This document shows positions 36,907 to 46,524 of a DNA stretch of 64,000 nucleotides, in pieces. Position 1 is the stretch's first letter, and the number at the start of each line of letters is the position of its first letter. Under the pieces are notes generated by a model. It ran no database searches. It was not told where the DNA came from and worked only from the letters and a program-made list of their open reading frames with translations. Both the position numbers and the translations under genes were made by a program. Origin of the DNA: Halomonas sp. KG2 (GTDB lineage Bacteria > Pseudomonadota > Gammaproteobacteria > Pseudomonadales > Halomonadaceae); contig CP098528.1 of assembly GCA_030440445.1 (NCBI GenBank), positions 3,596,001 to 3,660,000 on the forward strand, read 5' to 3'.

Positions 36907-38234
36907 GTGCAGAACTACTGACGCTGGTGATGTTTGGCGGCCTTTTAGTTGGCCTGTTTATGGGTCACCCGCTTGCTTTTGTATTGGGGGGCATGGCGGT
37001 CATCGGTGCTTATCTAGGGCCGGGCATTAATACCCTGGGTATCATCATTAACAACGTCTATGGCAACGCTATGGACAACTATGTACTCGTGGCGATACCA
37101 CTGTTTATTCTAATGGCGCGCTTCCTTAATGACTCAGGCGTCACCGAAAAAATGTTTGATGCCATGCGCTTACTACTGGCGAACCTTCGCGGTGGATTAG
37201 CGCTGACCGTGGTGGTTGTCTCTGTCTTACTGGCAGCGACCACTGGCATTGTCGGCGCGTCGATTGCCGTTATGGGCATGATTGCCTTAGTACCTATGCT
37301 TAAGTATGGCTATAACAAAGAGCTAAGTGCTGGCGTCATCATGGCTAGCGGCTGTCTGGGCATTTTGATTCCCCCCAGCATTATGCTGATTTTGATGGCA
37401 AGCTACTCGCCTGTCTCCGTAGGTGCACTCTTTGCTGGTGCGTTAGTACCCGGCCTGATACTGGGGGTGATGTACGCCTTGTACGTGCTGGTAATCTGCT
37501 GGCTCAAACCTAGCTACGGCCCTAAAGTACCTGCAGAAGAGCGCGCTGAAGTCAGCACAAAACAGCTACTGATCATGCTGGGCAAGTATGTTGTCCCGCC
37601 AATGTCGTTAATTCTCGGCGTACTGGGGGCACTGTTTACCGGTGTAGCGACGGCGACTGAGGCATCCGCTATTGGTGTTTTTATCGCTTTCCTGCTGTTT
37701 TTAATCTTCGGCGACCGCAAACTATCAACCTGTTACAACACGCTGATTGAAGCTGGCAAAACCACGACGATGGTGATGTTAGTGCTCGTCGGGGCCACGG
37801 CATTCACTGGGGTATTCTCGATTGGTGGCGGGATGACCGTGATCAGTGACTTTGTCCTGGCCATGCCGGGTGGCACCGTTGGTGCTCTGCTATTAATGCT
37901 GTTCCTGGTATTCATTCTCGGCATGTTCCTTGATTGGACTGGCATTGTGTTGCTTAGCTTCCCTATCATGCTGCCAATCATTTCGCAGATGGGCGTGGAT
38001 GTACTGTGGTTCGTCGTCATGGTGGCGGTGGTGTTACAAACCTCCTTCTTAACGCCGCCCTTTGGCTATGCACTGTTCTATTTGAAAGGGGTGGCTCCAC
38101 CAGGGGTCGAAATCGTCGACTTATATAAAGCCGTCGTGCCATTTGTGGCCATCATCCTTTTCGCCTGCATACTAATGGCTATTTTCCCTAGTTTGATTAC
38201 GGGGCTACCTAGTGTGCTGGTGGGCTACCAGTGA
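36903..38234 (+). CDS. dctM: TRAP transporter large permease DctM
   Basis: 443 residues with about 12 helices. DctM signatures: GHPLAFVLGGMAVIGAYLG at the start, VAIPLFILMARFLNDSGV, the re-entrant loop GILIPPSIMLILMASYSPVSVGALFAGALVPGL, and the second-repeat FLDWTGIVLLSFPIMLPI with FLTPPFGYALFYLKGVAP. It forms the Na+-coupled elevator pore. Translation is coupled to dctQ by a four-base overlap, and the operon ends in a strong terminator. Confidence 0.92.
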   Translation: MSAELLTLVMFGGLLVGLFMGHPLAFVLGGMAVIGAYLGPGINTLGIIINNVYGNAMDNYVLVAIPLFILMARFLNDSGVTEKMFDAMRLLLANLRGGLALTVVVVSVLLAATTGIVGASIAVMGMIALVPMLKYGYNKELSAGVIMASGCLGILIPPSIMLILMASYSPVSVGALFAGALVPGLILGVMYALYVLVICWLKPSYGPKVPAEERAEVSTKQLLIMLGKYVVPPMSLILGVLGALFTGVATATEASAIGVFIAFLLFLIFGDRKLSTCYNTLIEAGKTTTMVMLVLVGATAFTGVFSIGGGMTVISDFVLAMPGGTVGALLLMLFLVFILGMFLDWTGIVLLSFPIMLPIISQMGVDVLWFVVMVAVVLQTSFLTPPFGYALFYLKGVAPPGVEIVDLYKAVVPFVAIILFACILMAIFPSLITGLPSVLVGYQ

Positions 38235-38264
38235 TACCAAGCGACTGATGCCAAACGCACAACG

Positions 38265-38292
38265 TCCCCCCGCCTTGCGGGGGGATTTTTTT
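38265..38292 (+). terminator. Intrinsic terminator of the TRAP operon
   Basis: Stem TCCCCCCG / CGGGGGGA with a 5-base loop followed by seven Ts. Confidence 0.9.
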
Positions 38293-38400
38293 GATAGCCA
38301 CAATGTTGGCTGCAGCCGCCTAACGCAAGTGATACTATTTGCAGCCGCTATTTTTTCGCATTGACGAGCCAAGCTGCCCCTCATCCAAGGAGACAACGAC

Positions 38401-40101
38401 GTGTCTACGCCAGCTCGCCGCTCACCATCGGCTCTGCTTTCAGGTTTTGCGTCACGCATTTCACTATCGCTCAACCCTTGGTCAATCGCGCTTTTTTTGA
38501 TCGCCCTTGTTGTCGCCCTGCCTATTATTGTGGTCCTCAGCCATATTTTTGTGCCGACAGAAGGCGTTTGGCAGCACCTTGCAAGCACTGTATTACCACG
38601 TTATCTCTCTAATACTTTCTGGCTGGTGCTATGGGTTGGCATTGGCACTCTGATTACAGGCGCCGGGACGGCGTGGCTGGTGGTAATGTGCCGTTTTCCA
38701 GGCAAGCGCATATTTGAATGGGCGCTGCTGTTACCCCTGGCGGTACCAACGTATGTCATTGCCTACGCCTATACAGACTTTTTCCAAGTAGCGGGACCGC
38801 TACAAAGCATATTGCGTGAATGGTTTGACTGGCGAGTAGGCGATTACTATTTCCCCAATGTGCGCTCACTAGGCGGCGCGGCAACCCTGATTACCTTTGT
38901 GCTTTACCCGTATGTGTATCTGTTAGCTAGGGCTTCTTTTCTTGAGCAGTCGGTATGTGTATTAGATGTAGGCCGTACCTTAGGACGTGGCCCCTGGCGC
39001 TTGTTTGCCAGCGTGGCGTTGCCCCTCGCCCGCCCAGCATTAGTAGGTGGCGTTTCACTGGTACTGATGGAGACACTTAACGAATTTGGCGCAGTGCAGT
39101 TTTTTGGAGTAGACACGTTTACCACGGGGATCTATCGCACATGGTTTGGCTTAGGAGAACCCGTCGCTGCCGCTCAGCTAGCCGCTTGCCTGCTGACCTT
39201 CGTCATTGTATTGGTTCTTCTAGAGCGCTATTCGCGGGGTAAACGGCGCTACTTCCACACCACTAACCGCTATCAGCAACTACCGGAATATCAGCTGCGT
39301 GGCTGGTATGCACTCGGGGCTACCCTGGTGTGTTTGCTGCCCATTGTTATCGGCTTTTTACTGCCCAGCGGTATTTTGCTCAATATGGCCATTGAAACGG
39401 GCGATAGCTTGTTTGGCACACGGTTTATTGGCTTTGCTATGAATAGCCTGAGCCTCGCGACCGTTGCCGCATTGATTGCAGTAGGGTTAGCCGTACTCCT
39501 GAGCTACGGGGTTAGGCTCAATAATTCACCAAGTGCACGGTTTTTCACACGCATCGCCGCAATGGGCTATGCCATTCCTGGCTCGGTGGTTGCCGTGGGC
39601 ATCCTGATTCCGTTTGCCTGGCTGGATAACTCGCTGAACATGTGGCTTCACGAACACTACGGAAAAATCATTGGCCTGGTATTTAGCGGTTCAGCGTTTA
39701 TTTTGATTTACGCTTATGTCGTACGCTTTCTGGCCGTCTCGTTTAATGCGGTAGAAGCGAGCCTTGGCAAAGTAACCCCCAGCATGGATGCCGCATCGCG
39801 CACCTTGGGCCAAACCGCTGGTGGCACGCTACGCCATATTCATACGCCGCTGATGCGTAGCAGTCTCCTAGCAGCCGGGATTCTGGTATTTGTCGATGTG
39901 ATGAAAGAGTTGCCTGCCACGATCATCCTGCGCCCCTTCAACTTTGACACGCTGGCAGTACGCGCTCACAGCCTCGCCTCAGATGAACGCTTAGCTGAAG
40001 CGTCAACAGCCTCTCTGACCATTGTGGTCGTCGGCATCTTACCGGTGATTTTACTCAGCTTGGCAATGCGCCGGGCGCGCCCGGGTAGCCAGGCTGAGTA
40101 G
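38401..40101 (+). CDS. fbpB: Ferric iron ABC transporter permease FbpB-type
   Basis: 566 residues, a fused double permease with two sets of about six helices. Each half has the EAA-type cytoplasmic loop, e.g. EQSVCVLDVGRTLGRGPWRLFASVALPLARPALVGG and EASLGKVTPSMDAASRTLGQTAGGTLRHIHTPLMRSSLLAAG. GTG start with AAGGAG upstream. It faces the ATPase gene convergently; the ATPase gene is in turn divergent from the binding-protein gene, so the importer is split over three transcripts. The iron(III) call rests on the neighbouring binding protein. Confidence 0.87.
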   Translation: MSTPARRSPSALLSGFASRISLSLNPWSIALFLIALVVALPIIVVLSHIFVPTEGVWQHLASTVLPRYLSNTFWLVLWVGIGTLITGAGTAWLVVMCRFPGKRIFEWALLLPLAVPTYVIAYAYTDFFQVAGPLQSILREWFDWRVGDYYFPNVRSLGGAATLITFVLYPYVYLLARASFLEQSVCVLDVGRTLGRGPWRLFASVALPLARPALVGGVSLVLMETLNEFGAVQFFGVDTFTTGIYRTWFGLGEPVAAAQLAACLLTFVIVLVLLERYSRGKRRYFHTTNRYQQLPEYQLRGWYALGATLVCLLPIVIGFLLPSGILLNMAIETGDSLFGTRFIGFAMNSLSLATVAALIAVGLAVLLSYGVRLNNSPSARFFTRIAAMGYAIPGSVVAVGILIPFAWLDNSLNMWLHEHYGKIIGLVFSGSAFILIYAYVVRFLAVSFNAVEASLGKVTPSMDAASRTLGQTAGGTLRHIHTPLMRSSLLAAGILVFVDVMKELPATIILRPFNFDTLAVRAHSLASDERLAEASTASLTIVVVGILPVILLSLAMRRARPGSQAE

Positions 40102-40131
40102 TGGATGCGAGCAAGCGCTGAACAGCGAAAA

Positions 40132-41229
40132 TTAACGCGGAAAGATAAATACCTGGGAGTGGTCCAAATCGATATCAATCGGCTGGCCCTCCTGGGGTAA
40201 AAACACGCCTGGCACACGGGCGTGAAGGTGGGCTTCCTGACCATCTTCTCCATGCGCACATAAGTGAATAAGGCTGGAACGCCCTAGCAGCTTAGCCATG
40301 ACCACATGGCTGTGGCTATGCGACTCGACGGGCAAGTCACGCTCTTTGATGCGCAATGCTTCGGGGCGTATCATCACCTGAACATTACTGCCTTCTGGCA
40401 ACCAGCTGGCATCTACCAGCCCAACTGGCGTAGCGACAAAGCCCCCCTTCACCACACCACTTAACTCATTCACTTCACCAAAAAACGTCACCACAAAGGG
40501 AGCCACTGGCGCACAATAAAGCTCACGGGGGGTGCCGGTCTGCACAATTTCGCCATCCCGCATTAGCGCGATACGGTCTGCCATAAACATGGCTTCTTCA
40601 GGGTCGTGGGTTACTAGCAGGGTCGCTGAACCGAGTTTTTTCAACACATGCAGCGTATCGTCTCGGATGCGATCACGTAGCCGCGCATCCAGACTCGAAA
40701 AGGGTTCATCCAACAACATTAATTTAGGCGTGGGTGCCAGCGCTCGCGCCAGCGCAACGCGCTGCTGCTGCCCACCTGACAACATGTGTGGATAGCTCTC
40801 AGCGTAGTCGGCCATGCCAAGTTGAGCCAGCAGTTCCAGCGCACGCTCCCGGCGCTGGCTAGAGGGCAAATTTTTCAGACCGAAGGTAACATTTTCCAGT
40901 ACGCTAAGGTGTGGGAACAAGGCTGAGTCTTGGAAAGCGAGACCAACATTGCGCTTTTCTGGTGGCACATGACGCTTGCCGGGTGCCGCAATGGATAGAC
41001 CATCAAGACTAACCGAGCCTTCCTGCACGACCTCTAAGCCCGCAGCAATCCGAAGCAGTGTGGTTTTGCCGCAACCAGAAGGGCCCAGCAAACACACAAC
41101 CTCGCCTGGGGCGATATCAAGATCAATGCCTTTCACCACTTTATTAGCCGCAAACGTGTGCTGAATACCACGAAGCGACAGTGCTGATGCAGGCGCCGAC
41201 ACATCGGAAAGTGACACAGTTGCCGTCAT
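40132..41229 (-). CDS. fbpC: Ferric iron ABC transporter ATP-binding protein
   Basis: About 365 residues. Walker A GPSGCGKTTLLR, Q-loop, ABC signature LSGGQQQRVALARAL, Walker B LMLLDEPFSSLDARL and H-loop LLVTHDPEEAM are complete. A C-terminal TOBE domain of about 120 residues is present, as in FbpC-type ATPases. The start is placed at the ATG at 41229, preceded by GGTGA at 5-7 bases; a longer reading to 41286 adds 19 unconvincing residues. The stop lies about 30 bases from the convergent permease stop. Confidence 0.87.
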   Translation of the reverse strand: MTATVSLSDVSAPASALSLRGIQHTFAANKVVKGIDLDIAPGEVVCLLGPSGCGKTTLLRIAAGLEVVQEGSVSLDGLSIAAPGKRHVPPEKRNVGLAFQDSALFPHLSVLENVTFGLKNLPSSQRRERALELLAQLGMADYAESYPHMLSGGQQQRVALARALAPTPKLMLLDEPFSSLDARLRDRIRDDTLHVLKKLGSATLLVTHDPEEAMFMADRIALMRDGEIVQTGTPRELYCAPVAPFVVTFFGEVNELSGVVKGGFVATPVGLVDASWLPEGSNVQVMIRPEALRIKERDLPVESHSHSHVVMAKLLGRSSLIHLCAHGEDGQEAHLHARVPGVFLPQEGQPIDIDLDHSQVFIFPR

Positions 41230-41417
41230 TATTTCACCATTGTCTCGTCCACCCGCGACATGATAAACGCATGCCGCTGCGAACACGGTTGAAAGTTATT
41301 TGCATTCTATTTTCTATTGAGTAGAGATGCACGTTTCTTACTAAACAGCAGATGCGTTTCATTAGCATTTAACTTGACGCCAACCAAGAGAAGCGTTTCA
41401 ATACGTCACGTCGCTAA

Positions 41418-41432
41418 TGCAACTTATTATCA
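41418..41432. promoter_or_regulatory. Fur-box-like site upstream of fbpA
   Basis: TGCAACTTATTATCA. Read on the minus strand, TGATAATAAGTTGCA agrees with the 7-1-7 Fur consensus TGATAATNATTATCA at 11 of 14 fixed positions. It lies 22 bases before the fbpA start, in the gap shared with divergent fbpC, where iron control is expected. Confidence 0.5.
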
Positions 41433-41453
41433 TAAACATTCAGGGTATTTGTT

Positions 41454-42479
41454 ATGAAAAAAGCACGTCTTACGGCTACCGTAGCTGCCATCATGGCAGG
41501 TTCTGCTTTTGCAGGTAGCGCGCTCGCTAACGAGGTCAACATTTACTCCGCCCGCCATTACGACTCTGATGAGATTCTCTACAAAGCGTTCACTGACGAG
41601 ACCGGCATCGAAGTTAATGTACTGGAAGGCGACTCCGACCAGTTGATGGAGCGCATGCAGCGTGAAGGCATCGCTAGCCCTGCTGACGTAATGCTTACCG
41701 TTGACGCAGGCCGCCTATGGCGCGCCGAGCAGGACGGTCTTTTTCAAAGCGTAGACTCTGACGTGCTTAACGAGCGCCTGCCAGAATCAATGCGCCACCC
41801 TGAAGGTTTGTGGTTTGGCTTTAGCCAGCGCGCACGGGTTATTTTCTACAACCGTGAGAACTTTGACCCCAGCCAAATCACCTCTTATGAAGACCTGGCC
41901 GATCCGCAGTTTGAAGGCCAAGTATGCATTCGCTCTTCCAACAACATTTATAACCAGTCGCTGCTAGCGTCAATGATTGAGCACCACGGCGCAGAAGGTG
42001 CAGAAGAGTGGGCCCAAGGTGTTGTGAATAATATGGCACGCGACCCAGAAGGTGGCGATACCGATCAGATTCTTGGCGTTGCCAGCGGTGAGTGTGACTT
42101 AGCGGTTGCAAACCACTATTACTATGTTCGCATGCTGCATTCCGATGAAGATGCCGACCGCGAAGCCGCACGCAAAGTGGGGGTAATTTTCCCCAACCAG
42201 GATGACCGTGGCACCCACATTAACGTTGGCGGCGCTGGCTTAGTGGCTAACGCGCAAAACCCAGAAAACGGCATTCGTTTCCTGGAGTTCTTAGCCTCTG
42301 ACGAAGCTCAGGAAGTACTGGCTGACCGTAACTACGAGTTCCCTGTCGTGGAAGGCATCAAGAAAAACCCAGTACTTGAATCTTGGGGTGATTTCGCCAA
42401 AGACGATATCAACATCAGCATCTTGGGTGAAAATAACCCAGAAGCGATTCGTATTTTCGATCGCGTAAGCTGGCGTTAA
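41454..42479 (+). CDS. fbpA: Fe(3+) ABC transporter substrate-binding protein
   Basis: 341 residues. A signal peptide (MKKARLTATVAAIMAGSAFAGSALA) is followed by NEVNIYSARHYDSDEILYKAFTDETGI, the FutA/IdiA/FbpA opening with the NIYSxRHYD iron-ligand region. Further ligands are the paired tyrosines in CDLAVANHYYYVRML. PADVMLTVDAGRLWRAEQDGLFQ is also typical. It binds ferric ion in the periplasm and delivers it to FbpBC. AGGG precedes the ATG, a Fur-like site lies just upstream, and a strong terminator follows. Confidence 0.9.
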   Translation: MKKARLTATVAAIMAGSAFAGSALANEVNIYSARHYDSDEILYKAFTDETGIEVNVLEGDSDQLMERMQREGIASPADVMLTVDAGRLWRAEQDGLFQSVDSDVLNERLPESMRHPEGLWFGFSQRARVIFYNRENFDPSQITSYEDLADPQFEGQVCIRSSNNIYNQSLLASMIEHHGAEGAEEWAQGVVNNMARDPEGGDTDQILGVASGECDLAVANHYYYVRMLHSDEDADREAARKVGVIFPNQDDRGTHINVGGAGLVANAQNPENGIRFLEFLASDEAQEVLADRNYEFPVVEGIKKNPVLESWGDFAKDDINISILGENNPEAIRIFDRVSWR

Positions 42480-42485
42480 GCTCTA

Positions 42486-42508
42486 CGGCTCTTAGGACTC
42501 AGGAGCCG
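42486..42508 (+). other. Hairpin after fbpA
   Basis: Stem CGGCTC / GAGCCG with an 11-base loop, 6 bases after the fbpA stop. It has no T run and precedes the true terminator; possibly a 3'-end stabiliser. Confidence 0.4.
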
Positions 42509-42519
42509 CAAGCCTAACT

Positions 42520-42556
42520 AAAAAAACACCTGCAGCTCAGCTGCAGGTGTTTTTTA
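42520..42556. terminator. Strong bidirectional terminator between fbpA and polA
   Basis: 10-bp perfect stem ACACCTGCAG / CTGCAGGTGT, loop CTCAG, preceded by an A run and followed by TTTTT. It can stop both fbpA and the convergent polA transcript. Confidence 0.9.
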
Positions 42557-42619
42557 TTGGGTTGCCGGTAACGACCCCGTAACGTCGTTTAAGCCTCGCT
42601 TAGCCTAGCGGGCTTCATG

Positions 42620-45394
42620 CTAGTGGGCTTCATCCCAGTTGGCGCCACTTTCGGCTTCAACAATCAGCGGCACGCTAAGCGTGGCAGCGGCCTGCATACG
42701 CGCCTGAACTTGCTCAATAAACGCCTCAACTTGCCCTTCGGCCACCTCAAACACCAGTTCATCATGCACCTGCATAACCATGAGGGCGTCAAAATCGCCT
42801 TCAGCAAGCCATGCATCGACATCGATCATCGCCTGCTTGATGATATCCGCTGCCGTGCCCTGCATAGGCGCGTTAATGGCGGTGCGTTCAGCACCCTGAC
42901 GGCGATTGCGGTTTTGCGAGTGGATCTCTGGCAGGTACAGCCGCCGCCCTAGCACGGTTTCCACAAAGCCATCTTCTGCGGCCTGGGTGCGAATACGATC
43001 CATATAGCGAGCAACGCCAGGATAACGGTCAAAATAGCGGTCGATGTAGGTTTGCGCCTGATTACGATCAATATGCAGCTGGCGTGATAAGCCCCAAGCG
43101 CTCATGCCGTAAATTAGGCCAAAGTTGATCGCTTTAGCGCTGCGCCGCTGGTCGGCAGAGACCTTTTCAAGCGCAGTACCAAATACTTCGGCAGCGGTCG
43201 CTGTGTGGATATCGCGCCCTTCCGCAAACGCCTCCAAAAGCCCTTTATCTTCTGAGAGGTGCGCCATAATACGCAGTTCAATTTGCGAGTAGTCTGCCGC
43301 CACAATGCGATAGCCTGGGCGGGCAATAAATGCCTGACGAATTTTGCGTCCCTCTTCGGTACGAATAGGGATGTTCTGTAAATTCGGGTCCGACGACGAC
43401 AGCCGCCCTGTCGCCGTTACCGCTTGGTGATAGCTAGTATGCACCCGCCCAGTGGTTTTATTGAGCAAGCGCGGCAGCTTATCGGTATAGGTGGATTTTA
43501 GCTTCGCCAGTCCCCGGTGCTGCATAATCACCTTGGGCAAGGGGTAATCCAGCGCCAACTCCTCTAGCACCGCCTCTGCGGTCGAAGGGGCGCCTTTGGG
43601 AGTTTTCTTGATCACCGGAATTTTCTGCTCTTCGAACAAAATCTGCCCTAGCTGTTTGGGCGAACCGAGATTAAATTCACGACCTGCTAACTCGAAGGCT
43701 TCGCTTTCAAGCTCACGAATACGGCGCTCTAGCTGCTGGCTTTGCTCGTGTAGACGTTCGGCATCCAGTGCGACGCCATTGCGTTCAATCCGCGACAAGA
43801 CGTTAATCAGCGGCAGCTCAAGATGATCCAGCACGTCCGCTAAACGCCCTTCCCGTTCCACTTGAGGGCGCAGTATTTCTTGCAGCCGCAGCGTGATATC
43901 CACATCTTCACAGGCATAAGGAACCGCTTGCTCTAGGGCGATCTGGTTAAACGTGAGCTGCTTGGCCCCCTTTCCAGCGATCTCTTCGAAAGAGATGGTT
44001 TTTTCGCCCAAATACTTTAGTGCCAGCGAATCCATGTCGTGACGCGTGGCGGTGGAATTCAACACGTACGAGGCTAGCATGGTGTCGGCCAGCGGCCCCA
44101 CCACGCGAATATCATAGTTTGCCAGCACGGAAATATCGTACTTAAGGTTCTGACCAATTTTGGTTTTTTCAGGATTTTCCAGCAGCGGCTTTAATGCTTG
44201 CAGGACCTGTTGACGATCCAGCTGAGCGGGCGCATCCAGGTAGTCATGGGCCAGTGGAATATAGGCAGCTTCACCAGCTTCCAGTGCCAAGCCAACGCCT
44301 ACAATATCGGCGTCCATATAATTCAGGCTGGTCGTTTCTAAGTCGAAGCAAAAGCGCTCGGCTTTTTTCAGTCGCGCTAGCCACGCATCAAACTCAGCTT
44401 GCTCAACGATGACATGGTCATGCCGCTGGCTAGAAGCCGCGGCGCTATCAGTCACGTCATTAGCAGCGTTATCAGGCGCAGGCTCGCTCCCCTTTACATC
44501 ATCGACGCCTTCGTCGCTACCTGCCAGTAGCTCAGCCAACCACTGCTTGAACTCCATTTCTTTATAGAGCTCTACCAGCGCCTCACGGTCGGGATGCGCA
44601 ATATCCAAGTCATCCAGCCCCACGGGCAGTTCGCAGTCAGTTTTAATAGTTGCTAACTGATAAGAGAGAAAGGCCTGTTCACGGTGCTCTTCCAGCTTCT
44701 TCGGTAACGTTTTCGCACCACGGAAACTAAGTGTCTTGACGCGCTCAAGATCACCATAAATTGTCTCTAAGCCACCTTCCATGCCTTGCAACAGGCCAAT
44801 GGCAGTCTTTTCACCCACCCCCGGTACGCCGGGAATGTTATCAACCTTGTCACCCATCAATGCCAAAAAATCAATGATCAGTGAGGGTGGTAGACCAAAC
44901 TTCTCTTTGACGCCCGTTTCATCGAGGGTTTCTTCTTTCATGGTATTGACCAGTGTGATGTGGTCATTCACCAACTGCGCCATATCTTTATCGCCAGTCG
45001 AGATCACCGCATCACGGCCAGCCTGGGTGGCATGATGGGCCAGGGTACCAATCACATCGTCGGCTTCGACACCTTCAATGCACAGCAGCGGTAAGCCTAG
45101 CGCTCTTACACAAGCGTGCAGCGGCTTAATTTGGCTGCGCAGGTCATCCGGCATGGGCGGCCGATGAGCTTTGTAGTCACTGTACATCTCATCGCGAAAG
45201 GTTTTTCCTGGCGCATCAAACACCACCGCCATTGGGCTTTCCGGGTAGTCTTTGATCAACCGCTTGAGCATATTTAATACGCCTTTCACGGCTCCCGTAG
45301 GCTGGCCGTTGGAGGTCGTTAACGGTGGCAGCGCGTGAAAAGCGCGATATAGGTACGATGAGCCATCGACAAGCACGATTGGGGCACGGGCCAT
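42620..45394 (-). CDS. polA: DNA polymerase I
   Basis: About 924 residues with all three activities. The N-terminal 5'-3' nuclease has [19 protein letters not shown] and GDKDMAQLV. The 3'-5' exonuclease has [13 protein letters not shown], retaining the metal-binding Asp-x-Glu. The polymerase A domain has [44 protein letters not shown] and [12 protein letters not shown]. The start is placed at 45394 ([13 protein letters not shown]), which fits the family N-terminus; the longer form adds 8 residues. Divergent from thrB, a pairing also known in Pseudomonas. Confidence 0.96.
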   Translation of the reverse strand: MARAPIVLVDGSSYLYRAFHALPPLTTSNGQPTGAVKGVLNMLKRLIKDYPESPMAVVFDAPGKTFRDEMYSDYKAHRPPMPDDLRSQIKPLHACVRALGLPLLCIEGVEADDVIGTLAHHATQAGRDAVISTGDKDMAQLVNDHITLVNTMKEETLDETGVKEKFGLPPSLIIDFLALMGDKVDNIPGVPGVGEKTAIGLLQGMEGGLETIYGDLERVKTLSFRGAKTLPKKLEEHREQAFLSYQLATIKTDCELPVGLDDLDIAHPDREALVELYKEMEFKQWLAELLAGSDEGVDDVKGSEPAPDNAANDVTDSAAASSQRHDHVIVEQAEFDAWLARLKKAERFCFDLETTSLNYMDADIVGVGLALEAGEAAYIPLAHDYLDAPAQLDRQQVLQALKPLLENPEKTKIGQNLKYDISVLANYDIRVVGPLADTMLASYVLNSTATRHDMDSLALKYLGEKTISFEEIAGKGAKQLTFNQIALEQAVPYACEDVDITLRLQEILRPQVEREGRLADVLDHLELPLINVLSRIERNGVALDAERLHEQSQQLERRIRELESEAFELAGREFNLGSPKQLGQILFEEQKIPVIKKTPKGAPSTAEAVLEELALDYPLPKVIMQHRGLAKLKSTYTDKLPRLLNKTTGRVHTSYHQAVTATGRLSSSDPNLQNIPIRTEEGRKIRQAFIARPGYRIVAADYSQIELRIMAHLSEDKGLLEAFAEGRDIHTATAAEVFGTALEKVSADQRRSAKAINFGLIYGMSAWGLSRQLHIDRNQAQTYIDRYFDRYPGVARYMDRIRTQAAEDGFVETVLGRRLYLPEIHSQNRNRRQGAERTAINAPMQGTAADIIKQAMIDVDAWLAEGDFDALMVMQVHDELVFEVAEGQVEAFIEQVQARMQAAATLSVPLIVEAESGANWDEAH

Positions 45395-45567
45395 AACCAA
45401 TTCCATTGTTAGCAACACAGTAAGAAGTCTATTAGCTATGATACGCGTTCACGGCAATGGCTGCAGAAACAACCGCTACGAATAACGCATTTCAAACTCA
45501 CACAACGCTGCCAACTGACCCTGCAAGCCGCTACAATAATGGGCTTAGCAACCTGGGCGAGATTCTC

Positions 45568-46524
45568 ATGGCTGTATTTACTCCGCTGAGCGACGTTCAG
45601 GTCGCCGCGTTTTTGGAAAAGTTTGATGTAGGCAGCTTCGTTTCGCTACAAGGCGTTGCCGGTGGCACAGAAAACTCGACGTTTTTTGTGACCACCGATC
45701 GTCGTGAGCTGGTGTTAACCCTGTTTGAACAGGGTGAACATGAAGAGCTGCCGTTTTTTGTCGAGTTGTTGGATTACCTGGATGAGCACCGTTTGCCGGT
45801 GCCCGGTACTATTCACGACCGCGAAGGGATTGCGCTACACAGTTTGGCAGGTAAGCCTGCTTTACTGTTTCCACGCCTACCAGGCAAGCATCCTAGCGCC
45901 CCTAACCTTGCCCAATGCCAAGCGCTGGGCAATACGTTGGGGCACTTGCATGTTGTCTCCCAGCGTTTTCCTGGCCATCGGCCAAACCCGCGCGACCTTC
46001 ACTGGCTGCGAGCGGTGCATCACAAGGTGCTAACCTATATTAGCCCTGACGACCAAACGCTGATGAAAAATGAAGTCGATGACTTCGAAGGTGCCTTTAG
46101 CCAACATGGCGAGCTACCGCAAGGAGCGCTTCACGGCGACTTATTCCGTGATAACACGCTGTTTGAGGGCGACCAACTAGGCGGTATTATCGATTTTTAT
46201 AACGGCTGTACCGGCGATTTGCTGTTTGATCTCGCCATCGTCATTAACGACTGGGCAACCAATGAGGATGGCACGCTGAATGCTGAGCGTTATGAAGCCA
46301 TTCTGAGCGCTTACCAAGCACGTCGCCCTCTCACCGCTGATGAACGTGAATTATGGCCAGCCATGTTGCGCATGACGGCGTTGCGATATTGGCTATCGCG
46401 CCTGCTGGTCGTCTATGTTGACCCACCTGCCCATGACCTAACGCCTCATGACCCTGAGCGTTTCCGAACCATTTTAAAAGCGCGCATTGCATTTGGTGCA
46501 CTACCGCTCCCAGAGGTTTCTTGA
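45568..46524 (+). CDS. thrB: Homoserine kinase, Pseudomonas type (APH-like fold)
   Basis: About 318 residues. It belongs to the aminoglycoside-phosphotransferase-like homoserine kinases of Pseudomonas rather than the GHMP type: SLQGVAGGTENSTFFVTT, LPGKHPSAPN, catalytic ALHGDLFRDNTLFEGDQLGGIIDFYNGCTGDLLFDLAIVINDW. It phosphorylates homoserine for threonine synthesis. The start at 45568 (MAVFTPL) matches the family N-terminus; an open frame back to 45457 has no family resemblance. Its stop overlaps the speA start by one base. Confidence 0.9.
   Translation: MAVFTPLSDVQVAAFLEKFDVGSFVSLQGVAGGTENSTFFVTTDRRELVLTLFEQGEHEELPFFVELLDYLDEHRLPVPGTIHDREGIALHSLAGKPALLFPRLPGKHPSAPNLAQCQALGNTLGHLHVVSQRFPGHRPNPRDLHWLRAVHHKVLTYISPDDQTLMKNEVDDFEGAFSQHGELPQGALHGDLFRDNTLFEGDQLGGIIDFYNGCTGDLLFDLAIVINDWATNEDGTLNAERYEAILSAYQARRPLTADERELWPAMLRMTALRYWLSRLLVVYVDPPAHDLTPHDPERFRTILKARIAFGALPLPEVS

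Noticed and set aside
45457..45567. Longer N-terminus for homoserine kinase
   Set aside because: The 37 extra residues have no family resemblance or ribosome site; the family N-terminus begins at 45568.
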